Below, one piece after another: positions 11,679-20,601 of a stretch of 33,064 bases of DNA. The stretch is from NCBI GenBank assembly GCA_021324445.1, contig JAJPJC010000132.1, positions 1 to 33,064 on the forward strand, given 5' to 3'. Each line of letters opens with the position of its first letter. Positions within the stretch are counted from its first letter, which is position 1. The DNA comes from Isosphaeraceae bacterium (GTDB lineage Bacteria > Planctomycetota > Planctomycetia > Isosphaerales > Isosphaeraceae). The translations under genes were made by a program, and so were the position numbers. The notes beneath the pieces were generated by a model. The model ran no database searches and had not been told where the DNA came from. It was given only the letters and a program-made list of their open reading frames with translations.

Positions 11679-13303
11679 CGGCGGACCTCCTCGTACGGGG
11701 TTCGCCCGGCGGCAGTACGCAGCCGGCCGCCGGCGTCCGGGCCGTCGGGCTGGGCTTTGATGTCGACCACCGGGACGACCGACATGCCGACCAGGAGCGG
11801 CGCCTCGCGGGGGTTGGGATCGACCAGGTCGATCCGCACCGGGATGCGCTGGACGACCTTGACGAAGTTGCCGGTGGCGTTCTCGGGCGGCAGCATCGAC
11901 GAGGCGGCGCCCGTGGCCGGGGCGAAGCCCGAGACCCGGCCGCGGAAGGTCCGGCCGGGGTAGGCATCGACCGCGATCTCGGCCGGCTGGCCGATCGTCA
12001 GGTCGGCGACCTGGGTCTCCTTGAAGTTGGCCACGATGTAGACGTCCTCCAGCGGCTGGATCGACATCAAGCCCTGGCCAGCCTGGACGGAGTCGCCCGG
12101 GTTGACCGCGCGCCGGTTGACGAATCCGGAGACCGGCGCCCGGATCTCGGTATAACCCAGCCGCAGCTCGGCCTCGGCCAGCTCCTTCTGCGCCTTGACC
12201 ACGGCGGGGTGCTGGTACGGCCGGGCCGGGTCGAACGACGGCCCGCCCAGCATGGCGACGGCCTGGTCGAACTGGGCCCGCGCCGCCCGGACCGACGGCA
12301 CGTCCTCCAGCCACGATTCCGTCGTCCGGGCGGTCAGGTCGCGGAGGGCGCGGTGCAGCGACTCGGGCTGGAGGTCGCGCGCGGCGGCGGCCAGTCCGAG
12401 CTTGGCGAGGATCTGCTCCCCGGCGGCGACCGCGCGGCGGACGTCGGTGGCCGTGCGCTCCAGGTCGGCGGGCACCTGCTCGGGATGCTGATAGTCCGGG
12501 GGCAGGGCCAGCAGCGCCCGCGCCTGCTGGACCCGTTCGGCGGCCGCCTTGAGCTTCTCGCGGGCACCCTGGAGCGCGGCGAGCTTCTGGTCGAGCTCCT
12601 CGCGGGTGCCGGTCTGGTCGGCCACCAGGTTCTTGATCCGCTCGTGATCCCGCTGCGCCAGGATCAGCTCGGCCCGGGCCGCGCGCAGCGTGGCGGCCTC
12701 GGCCCGCAGGCTGGCCACGCGGTACCGCACCTGTTCTTGCTGACCCTCCACGGCCCGCCAGGCCTCTTCCAGCGCGGCGACCGACGATCGAACGAGATCC
12801 TGCTCCTGCTCGATGCCGGCGCGGGCCGCGTCGACCGCCCGGACCATCCGGTCGACGGTCAGCCGCGCCTGCTGCAAGTCCGACCGCTTCTGCTCGACCA
12901 GGATCTGGTACGGCTCGCGGTCGAGCTGGACCAGCAGCGTCCCGCGCTCGACGTAATCGTTGTCGTGGACCAGGACCCGCTCGACCACGTCGGCGACCCG
13001 GCTGGGGACCGTGGACGCATCCCCCGTGACGAAGGCATCGTCGGTCGAGACGTGCGTCCAGTAGGCCCGGACCCACGGCTCGCCCTTCCAGGCCCCCAGC
13101 ACGGCCGCCGCACCCACGGCCAGTGCCGCCACCAGCCGCCGCCGCGGCCGTCGCGCCGACGGCCCGGCATTCGCCGGCGCGTCCACGCGCGAACCCCCTC
13201 CTTCCCCGTGCGGCCCCTGCCGCGACTCATGCCCCGGCGAGACCACTGTTCGTAGCCCTGCCGGTGCCATCCCCGCGCCGCCCGATCCATCAGGCTCCGC
13301 CAT
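11675..13303 (-). CDS. emrA: HlyD/EmrA-family membrane fusion protein
   Basis: This is the periplasmic adaptor joining the DHA2 transporter to the outer membrane channel. The 542 residues carry a Pro/Gly/Arg-rich cytoplasmic tail, one membrane helix (about 56-72), a VSTDDAFVTGDASTVPSRVA stretch typical of EmrA, a first lipoyl half (DNDYVERGTLLVQLDREPYQ), a long alpha-helical coiled-coil hairpin (about 135-300), a second lipoyl half (LGYTEIRAPVSGFVNRRAVN), and a beta-barrel domain with ANFKETQVADLTIGQPAEI. It is longer than EmrA (390), mainly through the extended coiled coil and tail. It is the first gene of the leftward operon, with about 100 bases of leader after the predicted promoter. The ATG at 13303 has GGAG almost touching it and a G-rich run about nine bases upstream. 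ATG 33 bases further in is an alternative. Confidence 0.92.
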   Translation of the reverse strand: MAEPDGSGGAGMAPAGLRTVVSPGHESRQGPHGEGGGSRVDAPANAGPSARRPRRRLVAALAVGAAAVLGAWKGEPWVRAYWTHVSTDDAFVTGDASTVPSRVADVVERVLVHDNDYVERGTLLVQLDREPYQILVEQKRSDLQQARLTVDRMVRAVDAARAGIEQEQDLVRSSVAALEEAWRAVEGQQEQVRYRVASLRAEAATLRAARAELILAQRDHERIKNLVADQTGTREELDQKLAALQGAREKLKAAAERVQQARALLALPPDYQHPEQVPADLERTATDVRRAVAAGEQILAKLGLAAAARDLQPESLHRALRDLTARTTESWLEDVPSVRAARAQFDQAVAMLGGPSFDPARPYQHPAVVKAQKELAEAELRLGYTEIRAPVSGFVNRRAVNPGDSVQAGQGLMSIQPLEDVYIVANFKETQVADLTIGQPAEIAVDAYPGRTFRGRVSGFAPATGAASSMLPPENATGNFVKVVQRIPVRIDLVDPNPREAPLLVGMSVVPVVDIKAQPDGPDAGGRLRTAAGRTPYEEVRR

Positions 13304-13370
13304 CTCCGCGGCCCCCCTCGTCGAGGTCCACCCGAACCATCCCGGGGCGCGACCGCGCCCCTGTGGAAGT

Positions 13371-13417
13371 GAACTGACCGGTCAGTCATTATTCAGAACT
13401 GACTGGTCAGTCATTAT
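13371..13417. promoter_or_regulatory. Tandem palindromic operators for the adjacent TetR regulator
   Basis: Two copies of a 22-base sequence (13371-13392 and 13396-13417) differ at one position and repeat with a 25-base period. Each contains a 14-base palindrome: ACTGACCGGTCAGT (13373-13386, perfect) and ACTGACTGGTCAGT (13398-13411, with an imperfect centre). This is the size and symmetry of sites bound by TetR-family dimers. They lie between the divergent tetR and efflux genes, right after the -10 box of the leftward promoter, so bound repressor would cover the transcription start. The link to the neighbouring regulator is inference from position. Confidence 0.8.
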
Positions 13418-13440
13418 AGGGCGGAGCGGATTTCGTGCAA
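13413..13440 (-). promoter_or_regulatory. Sigma70-like promoter of the efflux operon
   Basis: On the minus strand a perfect TATAAT (13418-13413) is preceded after 16 bases by TTGCAC (13440-13435), a weak -35. Transcription would start near 13406, inside the second operator palindrome, and run left into the adaptor gene. A tetR promoter on the plus strand may use TAGAAT at 13462-13467, but I see no good -35 for it. Confidence 0.6.
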
Positions 13441-13559
13441 GAGCGGACCGGCGGTCTTTGGTAGAATCGGGGTCTGGGCGGCGGGCGCGGCAGCCGGTCG
13501 GGGCCGGGGATTGCGGGGATGTGCCGGGTCTGAAGTCGAGGAAGCGGAAGAGGTGACGC

Positions 13560-14165
13560 GTGCGAACGGCCGATCCCGCCAAGTCGAGGCGGATCATCGA
13601 CGCGGCGATCCAGCTCTTTGCGGAGCGCCCCTACCACGAGGTGCGGATGGAGGACATCGCCGCGCGGGCTCAGGTCGCCAAGGGGACGTTGTACCTGCAC
13701 TACCAGGACAAAGAGGACCTGTTCCTGGGGATCATGAACGAGGGTTTGAGCTCGCTCATCGACCGGATCGAATCGAGCCTCCAGGCGGAGATGCCGCCGG
13801 AGGAGAAGCTGCTGGTGATGAATCGCGAGTCGTTGCGCTACTTCGAGCGGAACCACTTCTTCCTGGACGTGATCCAGCGCGTCGAGGTCTTCCGCTTCGG
13901 CGCGCGGTCCGCGTGCTTCGAGGAGACGCGCGGCCGGCTGCACGCGATCCTGATGCGGGTCCTGCGCCAGTTCCCGTCGCGGGCGAAGGCTTCGGACGAG
14001 GACCTCGCGCTGGAGGTCCTGGCCCACTCGGGCATGATGAAGGAGATCCTGCACAGCCTCCCGCGCCCGTGGCCCGGGGACTTGCCCGAGCGGTTAACCC
14101 GGCTCTTCCTGCACGGTCTGGGCGACGGTCGCCAGGAACGCGGTCGCCGGCTGGGGCGGCGGTGA
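13560..14165 (+). CDS. TetR-family transcriptional repressor of the efflux operon
   Basis: This 201-residue regulator has an N-terminal TetR helix-turn-helix: residues 8-27 (KSRRIIDAAIQLFAERPYHE) then MEDIAARAQVAKGTLYLHYQDKEDLF, with the KGTLYLHY recognition helix. The remaining residues form the helical ligand-binding and dimerisation part, which is divergent as usual. It starts at GTG 13560, with GAGGTGA ending four bases before it. It is transcribed away from the adaptor gene across a 256-base gap that contains two palindromic operators. The likely role is to repress the exporter until a ligand, perhaps an exported compound, releases it. Because the operators lie some 50-100 bases upstream of any tetR promoter I can see, autoregulation is less certain than repression of the pump. 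Confidence 0.92.
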   Translation: MRTADPAKSRRIIDAAIQLFAERPYHEVRMEDIAARAQVAKGTLYLHYQDKEDLFLGIMNEGLSSLIDRIESSLQAEMPPEEKLLVMNRESLRYFERNHFFLDVIQRVEVFRFGARSACFEETRGRLHAILMRVLRQFPSRAKASDEDLALEVLAHSGMMKEILHSLPRPWPGDLPERLTRLFLHGLGDGRQERGRRLGRR

Positions 14166-14241
14166 GTGAATCCGTGGCCGGCACGGGTCGCGGCTGGGAG
14201 GATGGCCGTGGTTTCGCTTGGTAGAGGAGGGAACGGTTTCC

Positions 14242-14604
14242 ATGGGTCGACAAGTCAAACAGCGATCGCGACGCCAGAGTCCGGACGGCGGTCAGCATCC
14301 CGCGCGCGGCCCTGCCATCCGCGCGCGCGACGATTTCGTGATGGAGCGATTCGGCCGCCTCGAGGAGATGGATCGCTCGTTCGACATCGAGTAATGGCAA
14401 CGACAAGGGGACGCTGCGATCTTCCGGGCCGCCTGGGAGCTGGTCGAACTCTATTGGCGTACCCACGGCAAGGACCCGCATGAACTCCGACTTCAAAGAT
14501 CTGTTGAAAGTTTTGAACGATCAACGGCTGGGAGACAAACTCCCGCGGAAGGCGGCGCCCCGAAAGAAGCGAGGAAAGAGGGGCGAACGCGATCGAGGGA
14601 TTGA
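14242..14604 (+). pseudogene. Small ORF interrupted by an in-frame stop (remnant of a conserved module)
   Basis: An ATG at 14242, with GAGGAGG about eleven bases upstream, opens a 50-codon frame ending DRSFDIE at a TAA (14392-14394). The same frame continues directly as WQRQGDAAIFRAAWELVELY and then HGKDPHELRLQRSVESFER before stopping at 14602-14604. From memory, planctomycete and cyanobacterial small proteins read 'MDRSFDIEYWQ.QGDAAIFRAAWELV...LRLQRSVE.FQR', with Tyr or Phe where the TAA stands. The TAA therefore looks like a nonsense change in one intact gene. In this family such an ORF often precedes a nucleotidyltransferase gene that starts inside its 3' end, as here. Family recall is from memory and unverified. 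The break itself is seen directly. Confidence 0.55.
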
Positions 14605-14611
14605 GCGATAG
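14480..14611 (+). pseudogene. Truncated N-terminus of a nucleotidyltransferase-like gene
   Basis: A 43-codon frame begins MNSDFKDLLKVLNDQRLGDK and then becomes basic and low-complexity (RKKRGKRGERDRG). The first 14 residues match the opening I recall for planctomycete nucleotidyltransferase-like proteins (MNSDFK(D/E)LL..(L/F)N), which normally continue into a '(Y/F)LVVGGYA' core. That core is absent here. The ATG lies within the preceding ORF in another frame (CATGAACTCC encodes HEL in one and MNS in the other), as expected for an overlapping gene pair. I read it as the stump left after loss of the rest of the gene. A chance short ORF is possible. The 200 bases from here to glgE hold nothing else I can support. 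Confidence 0.4.
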
Positions 14612-14811
14612 CGGTTGGAGCGACTGGACCGGCCAGACACGTCCAGAATCCGTCCGGTCGTCCATGGCCCGTCCCTCGAGGATTCCGCGCCGCACGCTGT
14701 GTTGCATCCTTCCGCTTTCCCGCCAGGGCTGATCCGGACCAGCCCCCGACTGGTATCGAACCTGCATGAACGAACCCCGGCACCTCCCCAGGCGGGTGGG
14801 TCGAGACGTGA

Positions 14812-16866
14812 ATGCAGGGGAGATTACGGGCCGGACTTATGAAGCGGGACGGGCACGGGCAAGCGGGACTGCCGGCCGAGGGTCCACCGTCGCGGGTCGT
14901 CATCGAGAGCGTCGCCCCCGAAAGCGACTGCGGGCGATTCCCGATCAAGCGGACCGTCGGCGAGGAGGTTGTGGTCTCGGCCGACATCTTCGCCGAGGGC
15001 CACGATCAGCTCGCAGCCGTGGTGAAGTACCGCGCCGCGGGCGACCGGGAATGGTCCGAGAGTCCCATGGTGCCGCTGGTCAATGACCGATGGACCGGCC
15101 GCTTCACCGTCGGCGCGCTGGGCCGATTCGAGTACACCATCGAAGCCTGGGTCGACCGCTTCGCCTCCTGGCTCAAGGAGGTCTTCAAGAAGTCGGAGGC
15201 CGGCCAGGATCTCACCAGCGAGCTGCTGGAGGGCGCCGAGCACGTGGCCGAGGCCGCCGAGCGAGCCCGTGGCCCGGACGCCGATTGGCTCCGCGAGCGG
15301 GCGGGATTCCTCCGGCGCGAGCCGGACCAGGCCGCGCGCGTCCGCGCGGCCCTGGATCCCCAACTGGCCGCGACGATGGCGCGCCACCCCGACCGCGGCG
15401 GCAGCCACACTTACGAGCGCGCGCTGGGCATCGTCGTCGAGCGGGAGCGTGCCCGCCATGGCGCCTGGTACGAGATGTTTCCGCGCTCGTGTTCGCCCGA
15501 GCCCGGCCGGCACGGGACGCTCCGGGACGTCGAGGCCCGGCTTCCCTACGTCGCTTCCATGAAGTTCGACGTCCTCTACCTGCCTCCGGTGCACCCGATC
15601 GGGCGCAGCTTCCGGAAAGGCCCCAACAACACTCTGAACGCCGGCCCCGACGACCCGGGCAGTCCCTGGGCCATCGGCGGCGACGCCGGCGGTCATCAGG
15701 CCATCCATCCCGAGCTGGGCACGATCGAGGACTTCGACCGCCTGGTCGCCGCGGCCCGTCGGCTGGGGATCGAGCTGGCGCTCGATATCGCCTTCCAGTG
15801 CTCCCCCGACCATCCTTATGTCCGCGACCACCCCGAGTGGTTCCGGCACCGGCCCGACGGCACCATCAAGTACGCCGAGAATCCGCCCAAGAAATACCAG
15901 GACATCTATCCCCTGGACTTCGAATGCGACGCCTGGCGCTCCCTGTGGAACGAGCTGCGTGACGTCTTCCTCTTCTGGATCGATCACGGCGTCGCGATCT
16001 TCCGCGTGGACAATCCCCACACCAAGCCGTTCCGCTTCTGGGACTGGGTCATCGCCGAGGTCCAGGGCCGCCATCCCGACGTCCTGTTCTTATCGGAGGC
16101 CTTCACCCGGCCCAAGGTGATGCTCCGCCTCGCCAAGGGCGGCTTCTCGCAGTCGTATACCTACTTCACCTGGCGCAACACCAAGGCCGACCTCATCCAG
16201 TACCTCACCGAGTTGACCCAGACCGAGACGGCCGAGGTCATGCGCCCGAACCTGTTCGCCAACACGCCCGACATCCTCCCGGAATATCTCCAGTACGGCG
16301 GGCGCGCGGCGTTCCAGATCCGGCTGGTCCTGGCCGCCACCCTCGGGGCGAGTTATGGGATCTACGGCCCGCCGTTCGAGCTGGGTGTCTCCCAGGCGGT
16401 GCGGCCCGGCTCCGAGGAGTACCTCGACTCCGAGAAGTACCAGGCGCGGCACTGGGACCTCGACGACCCGGCCAGCCTCCGCGACCTCATCACCCGGATC
16501 AACGAGATCCGCCGCGAGAATCCCGCCTTGCAGCACAACCGCAACCTGCGGTTCTACCCGGTCGACAACGACCAGATCCTCTTCTATGGCAAGGCGACCC
16601 CCGACCTGTCGAACATCATCCTCGTCGTGGTCAATCTCGACCCGCACCATGTGCAGTCGGGCTGGGTCCGGGTGCCGGTTGCCGAGCTGGGCCTGGGCAC
16701 GGGACCGGGCGAAGCCTACCAGGTCCACGACCTGATCGGCGATGCCCGGTTCCTCTGGCATGGCGAGGCGAATTTCGTCCAGCTCGACCCGGCGGCCAGC
16801 CCGGCCCAGATCTTTCGCGTCCGGCGCAAGGTCAAGACGGAAAGGGATTTTGATTATTATTTCTAG
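14812..16866 (+). CDS. glgE: Alpha-1,4-glucan:maltose-1-phosphate maltosyltransferase (GH13_3)
   Basis: GlgE transfers maltosyl units from alpha-maltose-1-phosphate to the non-reducing end of alpha-1,4-glucan. The 684 residues match the family length and order: an N-terminal beta domain (DQLAAVVKYRAAGDREW, MVPLVNDRWTGRF), an inserted helical bundle, then the GH13 barrel (YLPPVHPIGRSFRKGPNNTL). The nucleophile is Asp400 in FRVDNPHTKPFRFWDW and the acid/base is Glu429 in FLSEAFTRP. Both are shifted by exactly six from Streptomyces GlgE (Asp394, Glu423), which supports the assignment. The substrate-site run YAENPPKKYQDIYP is also present. The start is ATG 14812 (GAG six bases before it). ATG 14839 is equally possible. 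The next gene on the same strand encodes the enzymes acting just before and after GlgE. Confidence 0.93.
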   Translation: MQGRLRAGLMKRDGHGQAGLPAEGPPSRVVIESVAPESDCGRFPIKRTVGEEVVVSADIFAEGHDQLAAVVKYRAAGDREWSESPMVPLVNDRWTGRFTVGALGRFEYTIEAWVDRFASWLKEVFKKSEAGQDLTSELLEGAEHVAEAAERARGPDADWLRERAGFLRREPDQAARVRAALDPQLAATMARHPDRGGSHTYERALGIVVERERARHGAWYEMFPRSCSPEPGRHGTLRDVEARLPYVASMKFDVLYLPPVHPIGRSFRKGPNNTLNAGPDDPGSPWAIGGDAGGHQAIHPELGTIEDFDRLVAAARRLGIELALDIAFQCSPDHPYVRDHPEWFRHRPDGTIKYAENPPKKYQDIYPLDFECDAWRSLWNELRDVFLFWIDHGVAIFRVDNPHTKPFRFWDWVIAEVQGRHPDVLFLSEAFTRPKVMLRLAKGGFSQSYTYFTWRNTKADLIQYLTELTQTETAEVMRPNLFANTPDILPEYLQYGGRAAFQIRLVLAATLGASYGIYGPPFELGVSQAVRPGSEEYLDSEKYQARHWDLDDPASLRDLITRINEIRRENPALQHNRNLRFYPVDNDQILFYGKATPDLSNIILVVVNLDPHHVQSGWVRVPVAELGLGTGPGEAYQVHDLIGDARFLWHGEANFVQLDPAASPAQIFRVRRKVKTERDFDYYF

Positions 16867-16900
16867 ATATATTTTAGATTGTTAAATTTCAGATGTGTAT

Positions 16901-16956
16901 GGTGGGTGAAACCCACCGTTCACCCGAAGGCATTTCATTGGTGGGTTTCACCCACC
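16901..16956. repeat. REP-like pair of hairpins in inverted orientation
   Basis: GGTGGGTGAAACCCACC (16901-16917) and GGTGGGTTTCACCCACC (16940-16956) are exact reverse complements of each other, and each is itself a hairpin with 7-bp arms and a 3-base loop. The two can form either separate hairpins or one 17-bp stem over a 22-base loop. The element sits in the 128-base gap between glgE and the fusion gene, after an unusually AT-rich stretch (16855-16890). Similar GGTGGGT...ACCCACC elements are dispersed in many bacterial genomes. It could limit read-through or protect the upstream mRNA 3' end. Confidence 0.75.
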
Positions 16957-16994
16957 CTACGACTCCAACCGACGGATCTGAGGAGCCATCGACC

Positions 16995-19900
16995 ATGTCG
17001 GGATTGCGTGCGGATCGGGGTTGGGAGGGCCTGCTGGAGGGAGACCTCCGGGATTCCCTGGAGCGGGAGGGGTTGCCGGAATTCCTCCGGCGCCAGCGCT
17101 GGTATGCCGGAAAGGCTCGCGAGCTGTCGACCACCCGGATCGTCGATTCGGCTCAGCCCCGGGGCTTCCCGGAGGGAGCCGTGTTGCTCTGGGTCGAGGC
17201 CCATTATCGCGCGGGGGAGGCCGACACCTACTTCCTGCCCATCCGGGTGGTCTCCGGCCCGGCGGCCGAGCGACTGACCCGGGAGGCGCCCGGCCGCGTG
17301 ATTGCGCGGCTTCCCGGACCCGGCGGCGACCGGCTGCTCTCCGACGGTCTGGCCGACCCGGAGGTCTGCCACGCCCTGCTCGAGGCCATCGCCGAGGAAC
17401 GGACGATCCCCGGCCGCTCGGGGCAGGTCCGGGCCATCCGGACGGGGCAGTTCGCCCGGGTGCGCGGGCCGTCCGGTGTGCCGCTGGAGGTGATCCGCGG
17501 TAAGGCTGAGCAGAGCAACACCGCGGTCCTCTTCGACCACCGGTTGATCCTCAAGGTGTACCGCCGCGTCGAGCCGGGGATCAATCCCGACTTCGAGATC
17601 GGCCGGTTCCTCAGCGAACGCGCCGGCTTCGACCGAGTCCCGAAGGTGGCCGGCGCGCTGGAGTACCACCGCCGGCGCGCCGATCCGACCTCGCTGGCGA
17701 TCTTGCAAGAGCTGGTCCCCAATCAGGGCACCGGCTGGGAGCATGCCCTTGACGAGCTGAAGGACTTCTTCGAGCAGATCGCCCGCCGAAGGCCGCGCGC
17801 CGACCTGGCGGCGGAGGCGGGAGGGTCCTACCTGGACCTGGCCGGCCGGGAACCCCCGCCGGCGGTGAAGCACCTGAACGGCGACTCCTGGCGCTCGGCA
17901 GCGCGGCTGGGCCGGCGCACCGCGGAGCTGCACCGCGCGCTGGCCAGCGAGCGGGATGACCCCGCCTTCCTCCCCGAGCCGCTGACCCGAGCCGACCTCG
18001 CGGAGCTGAGCGCCGACGTCGGAGACGAGCTCGAAGAGGCGCTGGGGCTGCTCCACTCCCAGGCCGTCCAGCTCCCGACCTGGTGCGCACCCCTGGCCCG
18101 TCGGATCCTCGATGGGGCGTCCCGACTCCGGGAACACCTCCAGCCCCTGGCCCAGATGACCCCGAACGTGGTCAAGACCCGTGTCCACGGCGACTATCAC
18201 CTCGGTCAGGTCCTCCGCGCCGACGGCGATTTCATCCTCCTCGACTTCGAGGGCGAGCCGGCCCGGAGCGTCGAGGAACGCCGGGCCAAGCGCTCCCCCT
18301 TGAAGGACGTCGTCGGCATGCTCCGCTCGTTCGACTACGCCGCGTATGCGGCCCTGTTCGATTTCACCCAGTCCCGACCTGACGAGTTCGACCGCCTCGA
18401 GCCGTGGGCCCGGCTCTGGCAGACCTGGACCTCGGCCGGCTTCTGGCGCGAATACCGCGCCGTCTCCGAGGGGGCACCCTATCTCCCCGACGACCCCGCG
18501 ACCCTCTCACGGCTGCTCGAGGCTTATACGCTCGAGAAGGCCCTCTACGAGCTGCTCTACGAGCTGAACAACCGGCCGAGCTGGGTCGGCATCCCGCTCC
18601 GGGGGATCGCGGCGCTGATCGAGCGGGAGGAGGCCGCGAAGCCGGCCCCGGCCACGCCGGCGGTCTCCCAAACCGTCCGCCTCCGGCCGATCACCGGCTC
18701 GCTCTTCAGCGACTTCGACCTGCACCTCCTGGCCGAGGGGACCCACTACCGCTCGTACGAGAAGCTGGGAGCCCACGTCGTCGAGCTGAACGGGACCCTC
18801 GGCACCAATTTCGCCGTCTGGGCCCCCAACGCGCGCGCGGTCTCGGTCCTGGGCGACTTCAATGACTGGGACCCGGACGCCGACCCGATGCACCCCCGGG
18901 GCTGGAGCGGGATCTGGGAACGGTTCATCCCGGGTGCGCGCCCCGGCGCGCGCTACAAGTACGCGATCACCCCGCGCGACGGGGACTTGCCGATCGAGAA
19001 GGCCGACCCCCATGGCTTCTTCGCCGAGGAACGGCCGAGGACCGCCTCAAGGGTCTGGAACCCGGCCGATTTCCGGTGGGGGGACGCGGATTGGATGTCT
19101 CACCGCCGCACGGCTCAGAGGCTCGACGCGCCGATCACGATCTACGAGGTCCACCTCGGCTCGTGGATGCGCGTGCCCGAGGAGGGCAATCGCTGGTTGA
19201 CCTATCGCGAAGTCGCGCCCAGGCTGGCCGACTACGCCCACGAGATGGGGTACACTCACGTCGAGCTCCTGCCGCCGGGCGAGCATCCCTTCGACGGTTC
19301 CTGGGGCTACCAGCAGGTCGGCTTTTTTGCTCCGACCAGCCGGTTCGGCACCCCGGCCGACTTCATGGTCCTGGTCGACACGCTCCACCGCCGCGGCCTC
19401 GGGGTGATCCTCGATTGGGTCCCCGCCCACTTCCCCCGCGACGAGCATGGCTTGAGCCGCTTCGACGGCACACCCTTGTACGAGCACGCCGACCCGCGCC
19501 GCAGCCTCCAGAGGGATTGGGACACTTCCACCTTCGACTACGGCCGGCCCGAGGTGGCCAACTTCCTGATCAGCAATGCCTTGTTCTGGCTCGACACCTA
19601 CCACGCTGACGGGCTGCGGGTCGACGCCGTCGCCTCGATGCTCTACCTCGACTACTCCCGCGGCCCGGGCGAGTGGGTCCCCAACGAGTACGGCGGCCGC
19701 GAGAACCTCGAGGCGATCGTCTTCCTCCGCCGGCTCAACGAGCGGGTCCACGCCGAGTTCCCCGGCGTCCTGATGATCGCCGAGGAGTCGACCGCCTGGC
19801 CCATGGTCAGCCGCTCCACCAGCGTCGGCGGGCTCGGCTTCGACCTGAAATGGGACCTGGGCTGGATGCACGACACCCTGAAGTATGTCGCGCTGGATCC

Positions 19901-20600
19901 CTTGTACCGCAAGCATCACCACAACCTCTTGACCTTCCGGGGCCTCTACGCGTTCACCGAGAACTTTCTGCTGCCGCTGTCGCACGACGAGGTCGTCTAC
20001 GGCAAGGGTTCGCTCCTGAACAAGATGCCGGGCGATCCCTGGCAGAAGTTCGCCAACCTCCGGTTGCTCCTGGGCTGGATGCACGCCCAGCCCGGCAAGA
20101 AGCTCCTGTTCATGGGCAGCGACTTCGGCCAGTGGGCGGAATGGAACCACGATGTGAGCCTGGACTGGCACCTGCTCGGCGAACCGTCCCACCAGGGTCT
20201 GCGGCGATGGGTCCGCGACCTCAACACCACCTACCGTCGTGAGCCGGCCCTCCACCAGCGGGATTGCCAACCCGATGGCTTCGCCTGGGCCGATGTGCAC
20301 GACTCCGAGCAGAGCGTCATCAGCCTTTTCCGCAAGGGGAAGGACCCCGGCGATCGGATCCTGATCGCCTGCAACTGCACCCCCGTCCCGCGGCACAACT
20401 ACCGCATCGGCGTCCCGCGCAGCGGCACCTGGGAGGAGATCCTCAACTCCGACGCCACGCTCTACGGCGGCAGCGGCCAGGGGAACATCGGGCGGGTCTC
20501 CACCGCTCCGGTCTCCTGGCACGGCCATCACCAGTCGCTCAATCTCGTCCTGCCCCCACTAGGGATGATCGCCCTGAAATGGACCGGCCGGCGGTGCTAG
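16995..20600 (+). CDS. glgB: Maltokinase-glycogen branching enzyme fusion protein
   Basis: This single 1201-residue frame joins two enzymes of the GlgE pathway. Residues 1 to about 555 are a maltokinase (Mak/Pep2), which phosphorylates maltose to maltose-1-phosphate. Seen: [13 protein letters not shown] near the start, [17 protein letters not shown], the catalytic loop HGDYHLGQ with His398 and Asp400, and DFEGEPARS with the following [18 protein letters not shown]. From about 560 it is a GH13 1,4-alpha-glucan branching enzyme: [36 protein letters not shown], nucleophile Asp877 in [17 protein letters not shown], and acid/base Glu930 in [10 protein letters not shown]. The Asp-Glu spacing of 53 equals that of E. 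coli GlgB (405/458). The branching enzyme lacks an extra N1 module. The linker at 545-560 is short and Ala/Pro-rich. The ATG at 16995 follows GAGGAG with nine bases of spacing. No stop or frameshift separates the halves. Confidence 0.93.
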   Translation: MSGLRADRGWEGLLEGDLRDSLEREGLPEFLRRQRWYAGKARELSTTRIVDSAQPRGFPEGAVLLWVEAHYRAGEADTYFLPIRVVSGPAAERLTREAPGRVIARLPGPGGDRLLSDGLADPEVCHALLEAIAEERTIPGRSGQVRAIRTGQFARVRGPSGVPLEVIRGKAEQSNTAVLFDHRLILKVYRRVEPGINPDFEIGRFLSERAGFDRVPKVAGALEYHRRRADPTSLAILQELVPNQGTGWEHALDELKDFFEQIARRRPRADLAAEAGGSYLDLAGREPPPAVKHLNGDSWRSAARLGRRTAELHRALASERDDPAFLPEPLTRADLAELSADVGDELEEALGLLHSQAVQLPTWCAPLARRILDGASRLREHLQPLAQMTPNVVKTRVHGDYHLGQVLRADGDFILLDFEGEPARSVEERRAKRSPLKDVVGMLRSFDYAAYAALFDFTQSRPDEFDRLEPWARLWQTWTSAGFWREYRAVSEGAPYLPDDPATLSRLLEAYTLEKALYELLYELNNRPSWVGIPLRGIAALIEREEAAKPAPATPAVSQTVRLRPITGSLFSDFDLHLLAEGTHYRSYEKLGAHVVELNGTLGTNFAVWAPNARAVSVLGDFNDWDPDADPMHPRGWSGIWERFIPGARPGARYKYAITPRDGDLPIEKADPHGFFAEERPRTASRVWNPADFRWGDADWMSHRRTAQRLDAPITIYEVHLGSWMRVPEEGNRWLTYREVAPRLADYAHEMGYTHVELLPPGEHPFDGSWGYQQVGFFAPTSRFGTPADFMVLVDTLHRRGLGVILDWVPAHFPRDEHGLSRFDGTPLYEHADPRRSLQRDWDTSTFDYGRPEVANFLISNALFWLDTYHADGLRVDAVASMLYLDYSRGPGEWVPNEYGGRENLEAIVFLRRLNERVHAEFPGVLMIAEESTAWPMVSRSTSVGGLGFDLKWDLGWMHDTLKYVALDPLYRKHHHNLLTFRGLYAFTENFLLPLSHDEVVYGKGSLLNKMPGDPWQKFANLRLLLGWMHAQPGKKLLFMGSDFGQWAEWNHDVSLDWHLLGEPSHQGLRRWVRDLNTTYRREPALHQRDCQPDGFAWADVHDSEQSVISLFRKGKDPGDRILIACNCTPVPRHNYRIGVPRSGTWEEILNSDATLYGGSGQGNIGRVSTAPVSWHGHHQSLNLVLPPLGMIALKWTGRRC

Positions 20601-20601
20601 C

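Noticed and set aside
10089..13076. 995-codon minus-strand frame that would fuse the adaptor and DHA2 genes
   Set aside because: The upstream part is an off-frame reading of the HlyD-family gene. The transporter clearly starts at 11678 with a perfect Shine-Dalgarno and a four-base overlap.
11675..13303. RND-type adaptor for an AcrAB-like pump
   Set aside because: The neighbour is a 14-helix DHA2 transporter and the adaptor has the EmrA-type STDDAFV region, so this is an EmrAB-like system.
14812..16866. Generic alpha-amylase or trehalose synthase
   Set aside because: The N-terminal domain, the FRVDNPHTKP and LSEAFTRP motifs and the residue spacing match GlgE specifically.
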